Source: Labilibaculum sp.
Lineage (GTDB): Bacteria; Bacteroidota; Bacteroidia; Bacteroidales; Marinifilaceae
Direction: 5' to 3'
Length of the DNA: 64,000 nt
NCBI RefSeq assembly: GCF_963664555.1
Contig: NZ_OY761461.1
Location: 372,001-436,000 of the forward strand
Shown: one piece after another, positions 54,601 through 62,834 of the stretch
How positions within the stretch are numbered: the stretch's first letter is position 1
Layout of the letters: every line of letters begins with the position of its first letter
The notes under the pieces: generated by a model
Seen by the model: the letters and a program-made list of their open reading frames with translations, nothing else
Told to the model about the DNA's origin: nothing
Database searches by the model: none
Made by a program: the position numbers and the translations under genes

Positions 54601-54999
54601 CCATGCACTTTGTGAAGAATCGTTACTTAAAAAAGAGAATCCTATTCCCATTAATAAAATAATGAAATTGAGGATGACGAAAACGCTTATAATTCCGAGG
54701 GTTTTTCCTAGAATATATTCACTGTTGGTCATCGATCGCGCATAGATTACTTCTACGGTATCGTTTTTACTGTCTACAATTGCCTGACCCAAATTTAGAA
54801 TGATCAGATTGGCATAAGGTATTGCGGCAGGGAGTGCGCGGTAGATCCAAGGTGCTCCACTATTTTCTACAAATGCTACAACATTAAAAATTCCAATAAA
54901 CAGGACGGAGAGTCCGGCAAAGATTCTAAAAAACCAAGATCGAAGAAGAGTTCTGGTTTCGTACTTGGCTACAGTGCGTATGGTGTTGAGAGAGATCAT
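51682..54999 (-). CDS. ABC-2 permease fused to an inactive M1-peptidase-like region and a golvesin-like domain
   Basis: A 1105-residue protein. Residues 1-265 contain about seven membrane segments of an ABC-2 permease (ATVAKYETRTLLRSWFFRIFAGL-like start, DSKNDTVEVIYARSMTNSEYILGK). Residues about 290-900 follow the layout of M1 aminopeptidases (beta domain, then YPFKRFALAEVPIQFA), but no HExxH zinc motif is present, so peptidase activity is unlikely. The last 120 residues, ending ENGWNYLGTFFITPENAKVE and SAGSFLFADAIKWVENK, look like a golvesin/xanthan-lyase C-terminal carbohydrate-binding domain. It is 10 bp downstream of the ABC ATPase gene, its expected partner. Confidence 0.78.
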   Translation of the reverse strand: MISLNTIRTVAKYETRTLLRSWFFRIFAGLSVLFIGIFNVVAFVENSGAPWIYRALPAAIPYANLIILNLGQAIVDSKNDTVEVIYARSMTNSEYILGKTLGIISVFVILNFIILLMGIGFSFLSNDSSQSAWVVFYYPLLISIPTLVYILGLAFFLMIILKNQAITFIILLGYIALSIFYLNTKFYHLFDYIAYQVPMMNSTIGGFGNLKEVAIHRGIYFFLGIGFILFTISKLNRLPQSKRLVSLPIYLALFSFLIGGLLTKKYIDINISNQEFKNEMIALNNKYIAFPKPEVTTCDINFTHTGEEIAVKVKLEIRNHSGSNLDTLLFSLNPDLKVSSVLQNGKNLNFTRQTHLLKIVPGQHLLKNESTKLDVIYSGSIDERTHFLDLNPELTKDNFTAEMFRIRKRFSYLKDDFVCLTSDALWYPIAGVGYASNNPALHSPDFTNFTLKVKTSNNLIPVSQGEVTKIEDGVFAFHPESALPKISLLIGNYLQHSIQVDSVEYSIYNIRGNEFFLKHFDVIQDSLPSLIRELKNEYETQIDLEYPFKRFALAEVPIQFALDKHIWSISSDAVQPEIIFYPEKGVVMEETDFKKRKNRFEKRMKRDNEEVSDEELQTRIFKRFVRANFMPPATEWYQFDNVDRNTYSPFPNYYGYSTQMYSQEFPVLNIALGVYLKEKNAGSQSQNRWQFDGISKEERINLELKKASLTEITKSGIKASKEENEQIYLNDIFRVKGIHLFSIFKAKYGEDKFNSLLKNYIAENQHRKFSFTSFDSLLIANNGESIQADVKNWYTTNKLPGFLIKDLQTYKVKEGDHIKYQIRYKISNPESVDGIISVSIELNDQNRRRNRRNPGEDKPAFTKTILVPANSALEVGFVFPSQPGRMNVSTHISENLPNSLVYDFSSFDETKKGSFFNDIRACEAFDGILATNEFVVDNEDKGFEYVQVSNKSYLKQWMDDKRITEHEYSRLRTWNPPNEWKNVLRSGFFGKYVRSAFFTKSGQGERSAIWTAELKNSAQYDVYCHIEKIEQWGRRRGQQKKTDYNFKVYHESGVEEINKSDQELENGWNYLGTFFITPENAKVELNNKSAGSFLFADAIKWVENK

Positions 55000-55009
55000 T
55001 TTTAATTTG

Positions 55010-55807
55010 CTAGATTAGTGCCGAAGACATTTCCATGAAATAAACGTATGCATGTTCCAGATTTGGTTCCAGCTCAATTGCATTGGTAAATTTACTGCCG
55101 TCTCCAATTAGTTGAACTTCCCAACCTTCTTGAGTTGGAATCGTTGAAACTACAGGATATTTATCTTTTATCAGATCGTATTCATAGCCAGATGTATTTA
55201 CTTGCCAAACATGTCCGCGGGCTTTTTCGATAAGAGCTTCAGGTGTTCCTTTAAAAGCAACTTGTCCGTTGTCCGATAATATATTTCGAAACCGAATTCT
55301 TTCTTCCGGATCAAGACCGGTTGTTGGTTCATCAACTACGATGATTTTTGGATCACCAATCAAGGTTTGGGCAATTCCCAATCTTCGTTTCATACCTCCG
55401 GAGAGTTTATTTGCATCCCGTTCCCGAACATCAAATAAACCTACTTTGTCAAGCCATTCATCAACTTTATCTTTTCTTGTGCTTTTATTTTTTATTCCGG
55501 AGAGTGAGGCGGCATAATCCAAAAATTCCCATGTTTTCAGTTTTGAGAAAAAACGAAAGTCCTGTGGCAGATAGCCCAACATGCTTCTGATTTCTTTTCG
55601 GTTTTTTTCCAAATCAAACGAATCAATGGAAACAGAACCCATGCTTGGTTTCATTAAAGTCACTAAAATTCTCATTAAACTTGATTTCCCCGCACCATTT
55701 GGACCCAGTAGTCCAAACATTCCAGTACCAATTTCCAGATTTACATTGTCCAGTGCTTTTTTTCCGTTTGGATAAATTTTACTTAGTTCCTGAATATTGA
55801 TTTGCAT
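55010..55807 (-). CDS. ABC transporter ATPase with an internal deletion of the H-loop
   Basis: A 265-residue nucleotide-binding subunit. Walker A GPNGAGKSS (about 35-43), Q-loop GYLPQDFRF, signature LSGGMKRR and Walker B/D-loop IIVVDEPTTGLDP are intact. Immediately afterwards IRFRNILSD joins directly to NGQVAFKGTPEAL. In the related ATPase domain of the fusion protein at 41057, about 30 residues lie between these points, including the catalytic His of STHI. The protein therefore lacks the H-loop and is shorter than relatives (usually about 290-300). It should bind ATP but hydrolyse it poorly, unless the deletion is an assembly artefact. It is the first gene of the operon. Confidence 0.85.
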   Translation of the reverse strand: MQINIQELSKIYPNGKKALDNVNLEIGTGMFGLLGPNGAGKSSLMRILVTLMKPSMGSVSIDSFDLEKNRKEIRSMLGYLPQDFRFFSKLKTWEFLDYAASLSGIKNKSTRKDKVDEWLDKVGLFDVRERDANKLSGGMKRRLGIAQTLIGDPKIIVVDEPTTGLDPEERIRFRNILSDNGQVAFKGTPEALIEKARGHVWQVNTSGYEYDLIKDKYPVVSTIPTQEGWEVQLIGDGSKFTNAIELEPNLEHAYVYFMEMSSALI

Positions 55808-56329
55808 CTGTTTGTTGGTTTCAAAGTAAATAAGCTAGAATAATCTTAGACAATAAATAGTAGATAAGGTTTAAATAAATTTTTGTCTATCGATCAAATT
55901 TACAATTTATGCTTAGTAATGCTTTCTCATCCATTCGTTTTTCGATAAACAGGATAGTTTACCTGTTCTACACAAAGTATGAGACAAGAAATGCGAACAA
56001 TAGGTTACAGATTTTATTAATTTAATCTTCTTTCAATTATAAGATAGAATTGGAATAATATTTATTTAAGCGGAGTTAAATTCAGCTATTCTAAATAGCT
56101 GGCGGAAAATGATTTTTTTTGATTGCCATATTATGATTATAATGTTAGGAATGGGAAGTGTTCATAAACAAATATTGTTATTTGAAGGATAAAAGAATAT
56201 ATTCTGTGTTATATTGTTTTTTTTTGTAATGTGGTTGTGGTGTATGTGTCTAATTTAGAATTGATTATCTCATTGACTTTCAGTGAGTAAAGTTGTAAAT
56301 TTAATCTTATTAAAAATAAGGAGGAAATC
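55808..56329. other. intergenic region between the transporter operon and the AhpD-like gene
   Basis: 522 bp, very AT-rich, no gene. It must hold the promoter of the divergent minus-strand operon, but I see no strong match to TTG-N19-TAnnTTTG on that strand. The promoter for the plus-strand gene is listed separately. Confidence 0.5.
56273..56303 (+). promoter_or_regulatory. possible promoter of the AhpD-like gene
   Basis: TTG at 56273-56275 and TAAATTTA at 56296-56303, 20 bp apart, approximate the Bacteroidota pattern. An AAGGAGG Shine-Dalgarno sequence at 56318-56324, five bases before the ATG, is unusually strong for this phylum. Confidence 0.4.
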
Positions 56330-56716
56330 ATGAAGAGGAGAAAGATTTATGACGAAATTGAGCAAATGTTCGGTTTAGTGCCAACAATGTTCAAATCAAT
56401 TCCTGATTCAACACTGGAATTGGAGTTATTTAAAAGACTTCAACTGGAAGATGGTGCAATTGGTGTTAAAAATCGTGAGTTAATAGGATTGTCAATCGCA
56501 GCAGTTTCAAAATGTCGTTATTGTGCATATTTCCATACTGAAATGGCCAGATTAAATGGAGCAACAGATGAGGAAATTGAGGAAGCCATTCATTTTGCAA
56601 AAGCATCAGCAGGTTGGAGTGCTTATATTAATGGAATGCAGCTGGATTTTAATGATTTTAAAAAGGAAATTGATCTTGCTTGTGATCATGTCCGTGATTT
56701 GCATCTACAGCATTAA
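56330..56716 (+). CDS. carboxymuconolactone decarboxylase / AhpD-like protein
   Basis: A 128-residue CMD-family protein. The AhpD core is SKCRYCAYFHTEMARLNGATDEEIEEAI, with the redox pair CRYC and the conserved His three residues on. Family members are peroxidase partners or alkylhydroperoxidase-like enzymes. RELIGLSIAAVSKC precedes it as usual. The start is fixed by the strong Shine-Dalgarno sequence. A terminator follows within 50 bp. Confidence 0.88.
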   Translation: MKRRKIYDEIEQMFGLVPTMFKSIPDSTLELELFKRLQLEDGAIGVKNRELIGLSIAAVSKCRYCAYFHTEMARLNGATDEEIEEAIHFAKASAGWSAYINGMQLDFNDFKKEIDLACDHVRDLHLQH

Positions 56717-56762
56717 TACAATAATTAATTTGGAGTAATTGATTATTGATTGTGAAAATAAT

Positions 56763-56798
56763 AGAAGGAGATCTTTTTAATAGATTTCCTTCTTTTTG
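56763..56798 (+). terminator. terminator of the AhpD-like gene
   Basis: AGAAGGAGATCT and AGATTTCCTTCT form a 12-bp stem with one G-T pair, followed by TTTTTG. Confidence 0.75.
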
Positions 56799-56848
56799 TT
56801 TATTATACTTATCTTTATTAAGATTAATAACAAACAACAGGAACGACA

Positions 56849-57202
56849 ATGAGAGTTTTTTTTAATAATGATTCATCGGATAAGCTGGAATATACACCCT
56901 TGGAATTGGCACAGGAAATGGAAAAAAGGCAGGATCTTCTGATGCTTGATGTGCGTGAGCATACAGAGATAAAAATTTGTCATTTGAAAGATGCAATGCA
57001 CGTTCCTATGGGACAAATTCCTAATAAACTGGAAGATTTGCCTAAGAATAAGGATTTGTTTGTATTTTGTCACATGGGAGTGCGCAGTAAACAGGTGATG
57101 AATTATTTGCGAAAAAATGGGTTTTCCCGTGTATTTAATTTAAAAGGAGGTATTGATCGTTGGTCGGTTGAGGTGGATCCAAAGGTTCAGAGATATCGAT
57201 AA
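56849..57202 (+). CDS. single-domain rhodanese-like sulfurtransferase (second copy)
   Basis: A 117-residue rhodanese. LLMLDVREHTEIKICHLKDAMHVPMGQIPNKL and VFCHMGVRSKQVMNYL (active-site Cys in CHMGVR) are intact. It is a paralogue of the protein at 39803, sharing the N-terminal FFxxNDxS...LxxEMEKR and the KLxxLPKxKD block. A TATCTTTA -7-like box lies at about 56810. Confidence 0.9.
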   Translation: MRVFFNNDSSDKLEYTPLELAQEMEKRQDLLMLDVREHTEIKICHLKDAMHVPMGQIPNKLEDLPKNKDLFVFCHMGVRSKQVMNYLRKNGFSRVFNLKGGIDRWSVEVDPKVQRYR

Positions 57203-57217
57203 AGTATACATTTTAAG

Positions 57218-57250
57218 GAGCCTCATTCATAATTGAAATGAGGCTCTTTT
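57218..57250. terminator. terminator between convergent genes
   Basis: GAGCCTCATT and AATGAGGCTC form a perfect 10-bp stem followed by TTTT on the plus strand. It ends the rhodanese unit and may also stop minus-strand transcription of the MG2-like gene ending at 57263. Confidence 0.75.
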
Positions 57251-57262
57251 ATGCTGTGGTTT

Positions 57263-59401
57263 CTATTTTATAAATATGCTTTGTTTGAGAACAATGGGTT
57301 CACCATTTTCAGAAATTCCTTCAACAATTAATTCATACTCACCTTTCACATCACTTGCTGTAAATTCTAACTTAAAATCCTGTTCTTTGCCCAGTGTAAT
57401 ATTTGGCTCCCAGAGTAAATCAGTCCTGAAATCGGGCATAAATTTATCAGAAGAACTTGGTTTGTTAGCTAAAGAATAACTTGATGTGAATAAAGGCAGA
57501 TAATATCGTTCTGTGTTTATTGGCAATTGGTCTATCTTACAATCTTTATCTTTGGAAATGACATGTATGATTCCGTAAAAATGGGATTTTCCATAAAAAT
57601 ATTCATATGGCATCACCTCAATCCTGTCAATTTCCGAGGGTCTTTTATTTAGAATAATTCTTGGGTTGGATATTATTAATCCATCGTAAAGAATTAATGG
57701 AGCAGGCTTCATAACTTTTAATTGATCAGGACTATATACATTGAAAAAGGTTTCTTTTTTTCGGTAACTAATTTTAACGGGAGAAATAAATTCATGGAAG
57801 TATTCCTCCAAAGAGTCCAAACGAATAAAGTTGTCGATTTTTGTTGAAGAATATGGTTTCCCAAAGAAGTTACTCTCTCCGCGATACAAGCATGTATCTT
57901 TTAATTCTGTATAAGTTTTCTGATTATAGATGGTTCGGATTCTATAATTTTCATAAAGTTTTTTTAGAAAGTCTATTTGGTCTTGATTTAAATCAGATTT
58001 TTTCCATTGTACAGATGCAAAACCTTTTTGGTTGAATTTTTCTTTTAGTTGGATAGAGCATTCTTCGAAGTTATTATCGTTAAGTTGAATGGATATATCA
58101 TGCAATCCTTTTTTTAATGGAAGCTGAAAGAAAAATTTACCATCTTGATGTGTTCTAAATGTGCTTATATCAGCATATTCACCAATTTTTGACAGGTAAA
58201 CATTTTTATTGGCAATAGCTTCTTTTGTTTTGCGACTTTTTATTTGTCCTTCCAAAATATAGGCTTCCTCTTCAGGATACTGACTTGAATTAACGAAATA
58301 ATTGGGGTTACTATGTAAGTATAAGGATTTAAGTCCATCTTTTGAAATCCAATCTTGTTCCGGTATTTTACTGAGTTGTTCAAAATAGCTACTCATTGAA
58401 GCACCAAAATTACTGTAGATATTGAAGAATTCAATAATATTAGCCGATGTATGAAAAGGTTCTTTTAATTTGATACTTGCTGAGAGATATAATAATTCAG
58501 CTTTTTTTGTAAAATCCTTACTTGTAAGATTCAATTGAACTTTCTCTCGGGGGGAAACAGTAATACGTGGATTTTCAAAAAATACTCCTTTGTTATTGCT
58601 TGCTAAATGAAAGACAGCTTCTGTTAAAATTTCTCCATCTGGATTTTTAACACAGATTCCATAACTTGGAGAGTTTAATTCCTTTTTATGAATTCGAAAC
58701 TCCCAATTGTTATTAGTTAACTTAAATGATTGATCTACAACATTTCCTTTGCTCGAAAAGATTTGAAATTTGAGTCCTTTATCAGGAACCGATGATGCAT
58801 TGTTTGATGAAACTGTAAAACGGATGTATCGATCCAGATCTTCAACTGAAGAAGTAATCGTATATGGTTTCTCCTCATTCGTATTGCTTTTAGTTCGCAA
58901 TATAGTTCGGTCATTATCTTTCAAATCATAGAATTGAGTTGATCCGTTTGTGATTTTTTGGTTGTTGATACTATTTTCTGCAAGCTTGTAATTATTAAAA
59001 ACAAAAATTGGGGTTACGCTTGTTAATTCTTTTGAAGTAGAGTTCATCCAATGCGTATAGGCATTAATGGCGTAGTTTCCTGTTGATAATTGATCTGTTA
59101 TTAGAAAACCACCGGCTCCCATTCCTTGATTCAGGATTATCTTTTCCTGAGCAACAGCATAGCCATTTTCGTCAATTAATTCCAGGTAGGCGACTTTACT
59201 TAAATCGGACAGCTTCTGTGTGACAGAATTGATGCAATACAATTTTAATAGGACTGATTCTCCGGCAAGAAATATATTCTTTTGAATGTGAACATGAATT
59301 CGTTCACTTTCATGGCTAATATTTTCTCCCTTGCCTGCAAAGTTAATAGCTAGTGAAACAGTCAAAATAAGCAATATGTATATATAGTTTTTATTTTTCA
59401 T
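57263..59401 (-). CDS. MG2-like envelope protein linked to a TonB receptor
   Basis: A 712-residue exported protein starting MKNKNYIYILLILTVSLAINFA (signal peptide). Residues about 30-130 are an MG2-type macroglobulin domain (HVHIQKNIFLAGESVLLKLYC ... LSTGNYAINAYTHWM). Near 390-470 a carboxypeptidase-regulatory-like fold appears (YILEGQIKSRKTKEAIANKNVYL), and near 610-650 a plug-like stretch (PLILYDGLIISNPRIILNKR, IDRIEVMPYEYFYG). This matches the large accessory proteins next to STN-type TonB receptors in Bacteroidota. I prefer the ATG at 59401, 4 bp after the receptor stop, over one at 59416. Confidence 0.75.
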   Translation of the reverse strand: MKNKNYIYILLILTVSLAINFAGKGENISHESERIHVHIQKNIFLAGESVLLKLYCINSVTQKLSDLSKVAYLELIDENGYAVAQEKIILNQGMGAGGFLITDQLSTGNYAINAYTHWMNSTSKELTSVTPIFVFNNYKLAENSINNQKITNGSTQFYDLKDNDRTILRTKSNTNEEKPYTITSSVEDLDRYIRFTVSSNNASSVPDKGLKFQIFSSKGNVVDQSFKLTNNNWEFRIHKKELNSPSYGICVKNPDGEILTEAVFHLASNNKGVFFENPRITVSPREKVQLNLTSKDFTKKAELLYLSASIKLKEPFHTSANIIEFFNIYSNFGASMSSYFEQLSKIPEQDWISKDGLKSLYLHSNPNYFVNSSQYPEEEAYILEGQIKSRKTKEAIANKNVYLSKIGEYADISTFRTHQDGKFFFQLPLKKGLHDISIQLNDNNFEECSIQLKEKFNQKGFASVQWKKSDLNQDQIDFLKKLYENYRIRTIYNQKTYTELKDTCLYRGESNFFGKPYSSTKIDNFIRLDSLEEYFHEFISPVKISYRKKETFFNVYSPDQLKVMKPAPLILYDGLIISNPRIILNKRPSEIDRIEVMPYEYFYGKSHFYGIIHVISKDKDCKIDQLPINTERYYLPLFTSSYSLANKPSSSDKFMPDFRTDLLWEPNITLGKEQDFKLEFTASDVKGEYELIVEGISENGEPIVLKQSIFIK

Positions 59402-59405
59402 AGCT

Positions 59406-62123
59406 TTAAAATTCAATGTTATATGAAACTGTAGGGATCACGTTTCCAAATACAGATAGTTTATATCCAGCTACAGAAGAATCTTCAGATCTAAAATAAA
59501 CGGAGTAAGCATTATTGCGTGCTGTAAGATTATACAAACCAAAAGTCCAGGATGTGTGATAGGGTTTGTTTTTGCGTAAATTTCCCTCAACCAGCAGAGA
59601 AATATCGGTTCTAAAATAGTTTGGAATGCGATATTCATTTCGTTCGGAATAGTAAATAATTGGAATTCCTTGTAGGCTGTATTTAGCAATAGGATAGGTA
59701 GCAGGCCGACCAGTGTGATAAACTAAATTAGTTGAGAATATAAACCGTCTGGAAAGTTTAAAGCTGAAAAAGGCTTTGATATTATGTGGTTTGTCGTACG
59801 GTGCTCTATACCAATCACCATCATTAACTGCAAACTCGCCCGTATTATCTTTTGATTTGAGGTAACTTCTCGAATAAGTATAGCTCACCATTGTGTTAAA
59901 CCTGCCTTTGTTTTTTCGGATGAAAAGTTCTACTCCGTAATTCTTCCCTTCTGCGTTAAGCACCTCATTTTCCGTATGCTCATTTAAATACAGTTGTGCA
60001 CCATCCTTGTAATCTTTAGCATTTTGAACCTTTTTAAAATAGGTTTCTGCTGATAATTCAAAGTTAGAATTGAAAATGTTCTTGTAAAAACCTAAAGAAA
60101 TCTGATCCCCAATTTGAGGTTTTAAATACTTGTCAGAAAGTTTCCATGTATCTGTTGGAGAAATAGATGTTGTGTTTGATAAAAGATGTATGTACTGACG
60201 GGTTCTATTGTAACTTGCTTTTATAGATGTGCTTGGGTTTAATGCATAATTAACCGAAATACGATATTCAGGACCATGATATATGTTATTCAAACCAGTA
60301 GATGTAATGGTGTCCAAAATATTATAACGACTCGTAATTCCATCTAAATAAGTTAATTCTTCCCTTTTTCCGACATTGCCATATAATGAGTATCTAATAC
60401 CTGCTTCTGCAGTAATATTTCTCATAAATTCCCTTTTAAAACCTAAGAATAAGGCAGACTCAAGACCATTTTCTTCTGGCAAATTGTTATTACTTACTAC
60501 AGAAGCTTCAGAATAAGGTTTCATGTCTCCCGGACTGATGTTGTAATATTTAAGCTCAGTACCCAGATCGATTGTTGTGTATAAATCTTTTTCAAGATTT
60601 AGATATGATTTAAATCCGCCTTCATTCACCTTGTGAGTTAATTTAAAAGCATTACTTGCTATCTCTGCTGAACTCATATCATAAGAAAAGCTTGTGAAGT
60701 ATACACTGTTATTCATCTTTAGCTTTTCTGAAAATCGATATCTCCAATTTAGTGAGCTAACAAAGTTATTGAAGTTATAAATTGTGTCAGAATGCAATTG
60801 GAATTCATCTTTGCTCTTGTAATAACTTAACTCAAATTGATTGTTTGAATTGGGTTTGTAGAGAATTTTTCCATGAAGGTCGTGAAAGTTCGATTTAGAG
60901 TCTACTAATTCTTTTGAGTCTATCTTATCAACTATCCAGTCGGAATAGGTGAATCGGAAAGAATTCATTATTGACAGCTTGTTTTTGAGTATTGGTAAAT
61001 TCAAAAATGCTTTTGTAGTAACCGGACTAATTCCAACTTTACCATTTATTTTATCGGCTATTTTATTGTTTGAATGAATATCATAAGTTGATGAAATTCG
61101 ACCTCCAAATTGAACAGGAATGCTTGATTTATATAAACTGGCCTCCTGTATCATGTCGTTATTAAATGCAGAAAAGAATCCAAAAAAGTGAGCAGGATAG
61201 TAAATAGGTGCATTATCTATTAGTATTAGGTTTTGATCGGCAGAACCTCCTCTAACGTTGAAACCAATTGATCCTTCCCCAGCGCTTTCCACACCTGGTA
61301 ACATTGTCGTGCTTTTTATTATATCAGGTTCACCAAGGGCTGAAGGTAAAGATTCAATATCCTTTGCCAGAATAAGTTCTAAACCCATTGATATTCGCTT
61401 TACTTTGTCATCTTTTGCTAAAACACGTATTTCCTTAAGATTTTGGGATTCACTCATTAACTGAACATTAATTCGACCATCACCACGAAGATTAATTTTT
61501 CTGGAACTTGGTTTAAGTCCCATGTATCGAAAATTTAAAGTGTAAAATCCAGGAGGAAGATCAAGTTCAAAATAGCCATCTTTATCAGATGTTACTCCTT
61601 TAGTAAGATTAGGAAGAAATATTGAAACGCCCTTAAGTGGTTGAGAGCTTTCAAAATGGCTTACCTTACCAAATAGTTTTACTTTTTTCTTACCTAGGGC
61701 AGTTCCAATTTCATGAATTCTGTACTCCTGCTCCTGCAGGTTCGAAATGTCTTTATCTTCCTCAACTGATTCGACCTCTTTTGTGGTGTGATTCACTTTT
61801 TCCCGAAGACTAAATTCGTTTCCAATGTTTTCATATTTCGAGAGAACAATTGAATTATTTCTAACTAGAAATTGAAATTGAGTGCCAGCTAGGATATCAT
61901 CTAGTATAGCTGTAATATTTTCATTTGAATAAGACTTTTTTAGGCGAATGTTTTCAACCCAATTTTTATCAAAAAATACTTTTATTTGATATTTCTCATT
62001 CAGATCATTTGCGAACTCAACAAATGTCATTCCTTCGTGACCAATACTTATTTCTTGTTCGCCAATAGCCAAACAAGGTAAAAGTATGAACAAACTATAT
62101 AGTAGTAGGAGTGCTTTTTTCAT
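59406..62123 (-). CDS. TonB-dependent outer-membrane receptor with STN and carboxypeptidase-like domains
   Basis: A 905-residue receptor. After the signal peptide (LLLLYSLFILLPCLAIG), residues 25-95 are a Secretin/TonB N-terminal (STN) domain, often used for anti-sigma signalling. A CarboxypepD_reg-like domain at about 150-215 (KVSHFESSQPLKGVSIFLPN) follows, then the plug (LGEPDIIKSTTMLPGVESAG ... FNVRGGSADQNLILIDNAPI) and a 22-strand barrel ending SYNIEF. No sigma/anti-sigma pair is visible in the window. It lies in an operon with DUF4249 and MG2-like genes. Confidence 0.9.
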   Translation of the reverse strand: MKKALLLLYSLFILLPCLAIGEQEISIGHEGMTFVEFANDLNEKYQIKVFFDKNWVENIRLKKSYSNENITAILDDILAGTQFQFLVRNNSIVLSKYENIGNEFSLREKVNHTTKEVESVEEDKDISNLQEQEYRIHEIGTALGKKKVKLFGKVSHFESSQPLKGVSIFLPNLTKGVTSDKDGYFELDLPPGFYTLNFRYMGLKPSSRKINLRGDGRINVQLMSESQNLKEIRVLAKDDKVKRISMGLELILAKDIESLPSALGEPDIIKSTTMLPGVESAGEGSIGFNVRGGSADQNLILIDNAPIYYPAHFFGFFSAFNNDMIQEASLYKSSIPVQFGGRISSTYDIHSNNKIADKINGKVGISPVTTKAFLNLPILKNKLSIMNSFRFTYSDWIVDKIDSKELVDSKSNFHDLHGKILYKPNSNNQFELSYYKSKDEFQLHSDTIYNFNNFVSSLNWRYRFSEKLKMNNSVYFTSFSYDMSSAEIASNAFKLTHKVNEGGFKSYLNLEKDLYTTIDLGTELKYYNISPGDMKPYSEASVVSNNNLPEENGLESALFLGFKREFMRNITAEAGIRYSLYGNVGKREELTYLDGITSRYNILDTITSTGLNNIYHGPEYRISVNYALNPSTSIKASYNRTRQYIHLLSNTTSISPTDTWKLSDKYLKPQIGDQISLGFYKNIFNSNFELSAETYFKKVQNAKDYKDGAQLYLNEHTENEVLNAEGKNYGVELFIRKNKGRFNTMVSYTYSRSYLKSKDNTGEFAVNDGDWYRAPYDKPHNIKAFFSFKLSRRFIFSTNLVYHTGRPATYPIAKYSLQGIPIIYYSERNEYRIPNYFRTDISLLVEGNLRKNKPYHTSWTFGLYNLTARNNAYSVYFRSEDSSVAGYKLSVFGNVIPTVSYNIEF

Positions 62124-62134
62124 TTTCCGTAATT

Positions 62135-62824
62135 TTATTGGTCAAATTTTATTAAAAGAGGGATTGCATCTAATGGATTGTGTCTGTTTATCTTTAACTT
62201 ACTGAAGCGAACGAATTGCTTGATTTCTTTCTTTTGGGATGGAAAGAATTTGATGAGATCAGCTTTGCTTTTTATCGTGCTTAACTCTTTTTTATAAATG
62301 GCATACATATTAGTATCATCTATATAGTTGAATTTTTCAGAACCTGTTTTTGAACTAAGAACTCGTAATTGAGTACGTTTAATAACGTAGGTTATTTTTG
62401 AAGCAGTAAAAACTTGGTAGTAGTTGGCCGGACTTAATTTTTTATGAATCAAATCACCTCTTTTAAAATGATAAATCATCTGGTTATCTAAAACTGTAAA
62501 TTCTTCTAAAAAGAATGGATTTACAACAATATTGCAAGTTGTATTGTTCTCGGTTTGAATGGGGGTTATTATTTCTTCTTTTGAGAGGTCGTAGAAGAAC
62601 TTCAGATTATTGAAATTCTGTCCATTAAATTTAAAACTTCCGTTTAACTCCAGTTTTTTTAAGAAAAATTGCTTCCCTTGGGCAACAGAGAATGTTGGTA
62701 TCCAGATTTTCCCGTTTATAATTGTTTCGGGATTTGTAGATAATTTGGGTTGCCCAAATGTGTTTGGACAAAATCCTGCAAGTAGCAGAATAAATGTGAT
62801 CAAGCTTAGTGATTTAGTTTTCAT
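62135..62824 (-). CDS. secreted protein of unknown function in the TonB-receptor operon
   Basis: A 229-residue protein with a signal peptide (LITFILLLAGFCPNTFGQ) and a soluble, mainly beta domain. The phrase GKQFFLKKLELNGSFKFNGQNF and the late YAIYKKELSTIKSKADLIKFFPSQKK are notable, but no family name is certain. It is 11 bp upstream of the receptor gene and 10 bp downstream of the DUF4249 gene. Confidence 0.7.
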   Translation of the reverse strand: MKTKSLSLITFILLLAGFCPNTFGQPKLSTNPETIINGKIWIPTFSVAQGKQFFLKKLELNGSFKFNGQNFNNLKFFYDLSKEEIITPIQTENNTTCNIVVNPFFLEEFTVLDNQMIYHFKRGDLIHKKLSPANYYQVFTASKITYVIKRTQLRVLSSKTGSEKFNYIDDTNMYAIYKKELSTIKSKADLIKFFPSQKKEIKQFVRFSKLKINRHNPLDAIPLLIKFDQ

Positions 62825-62834
62825 GGTATATTTT

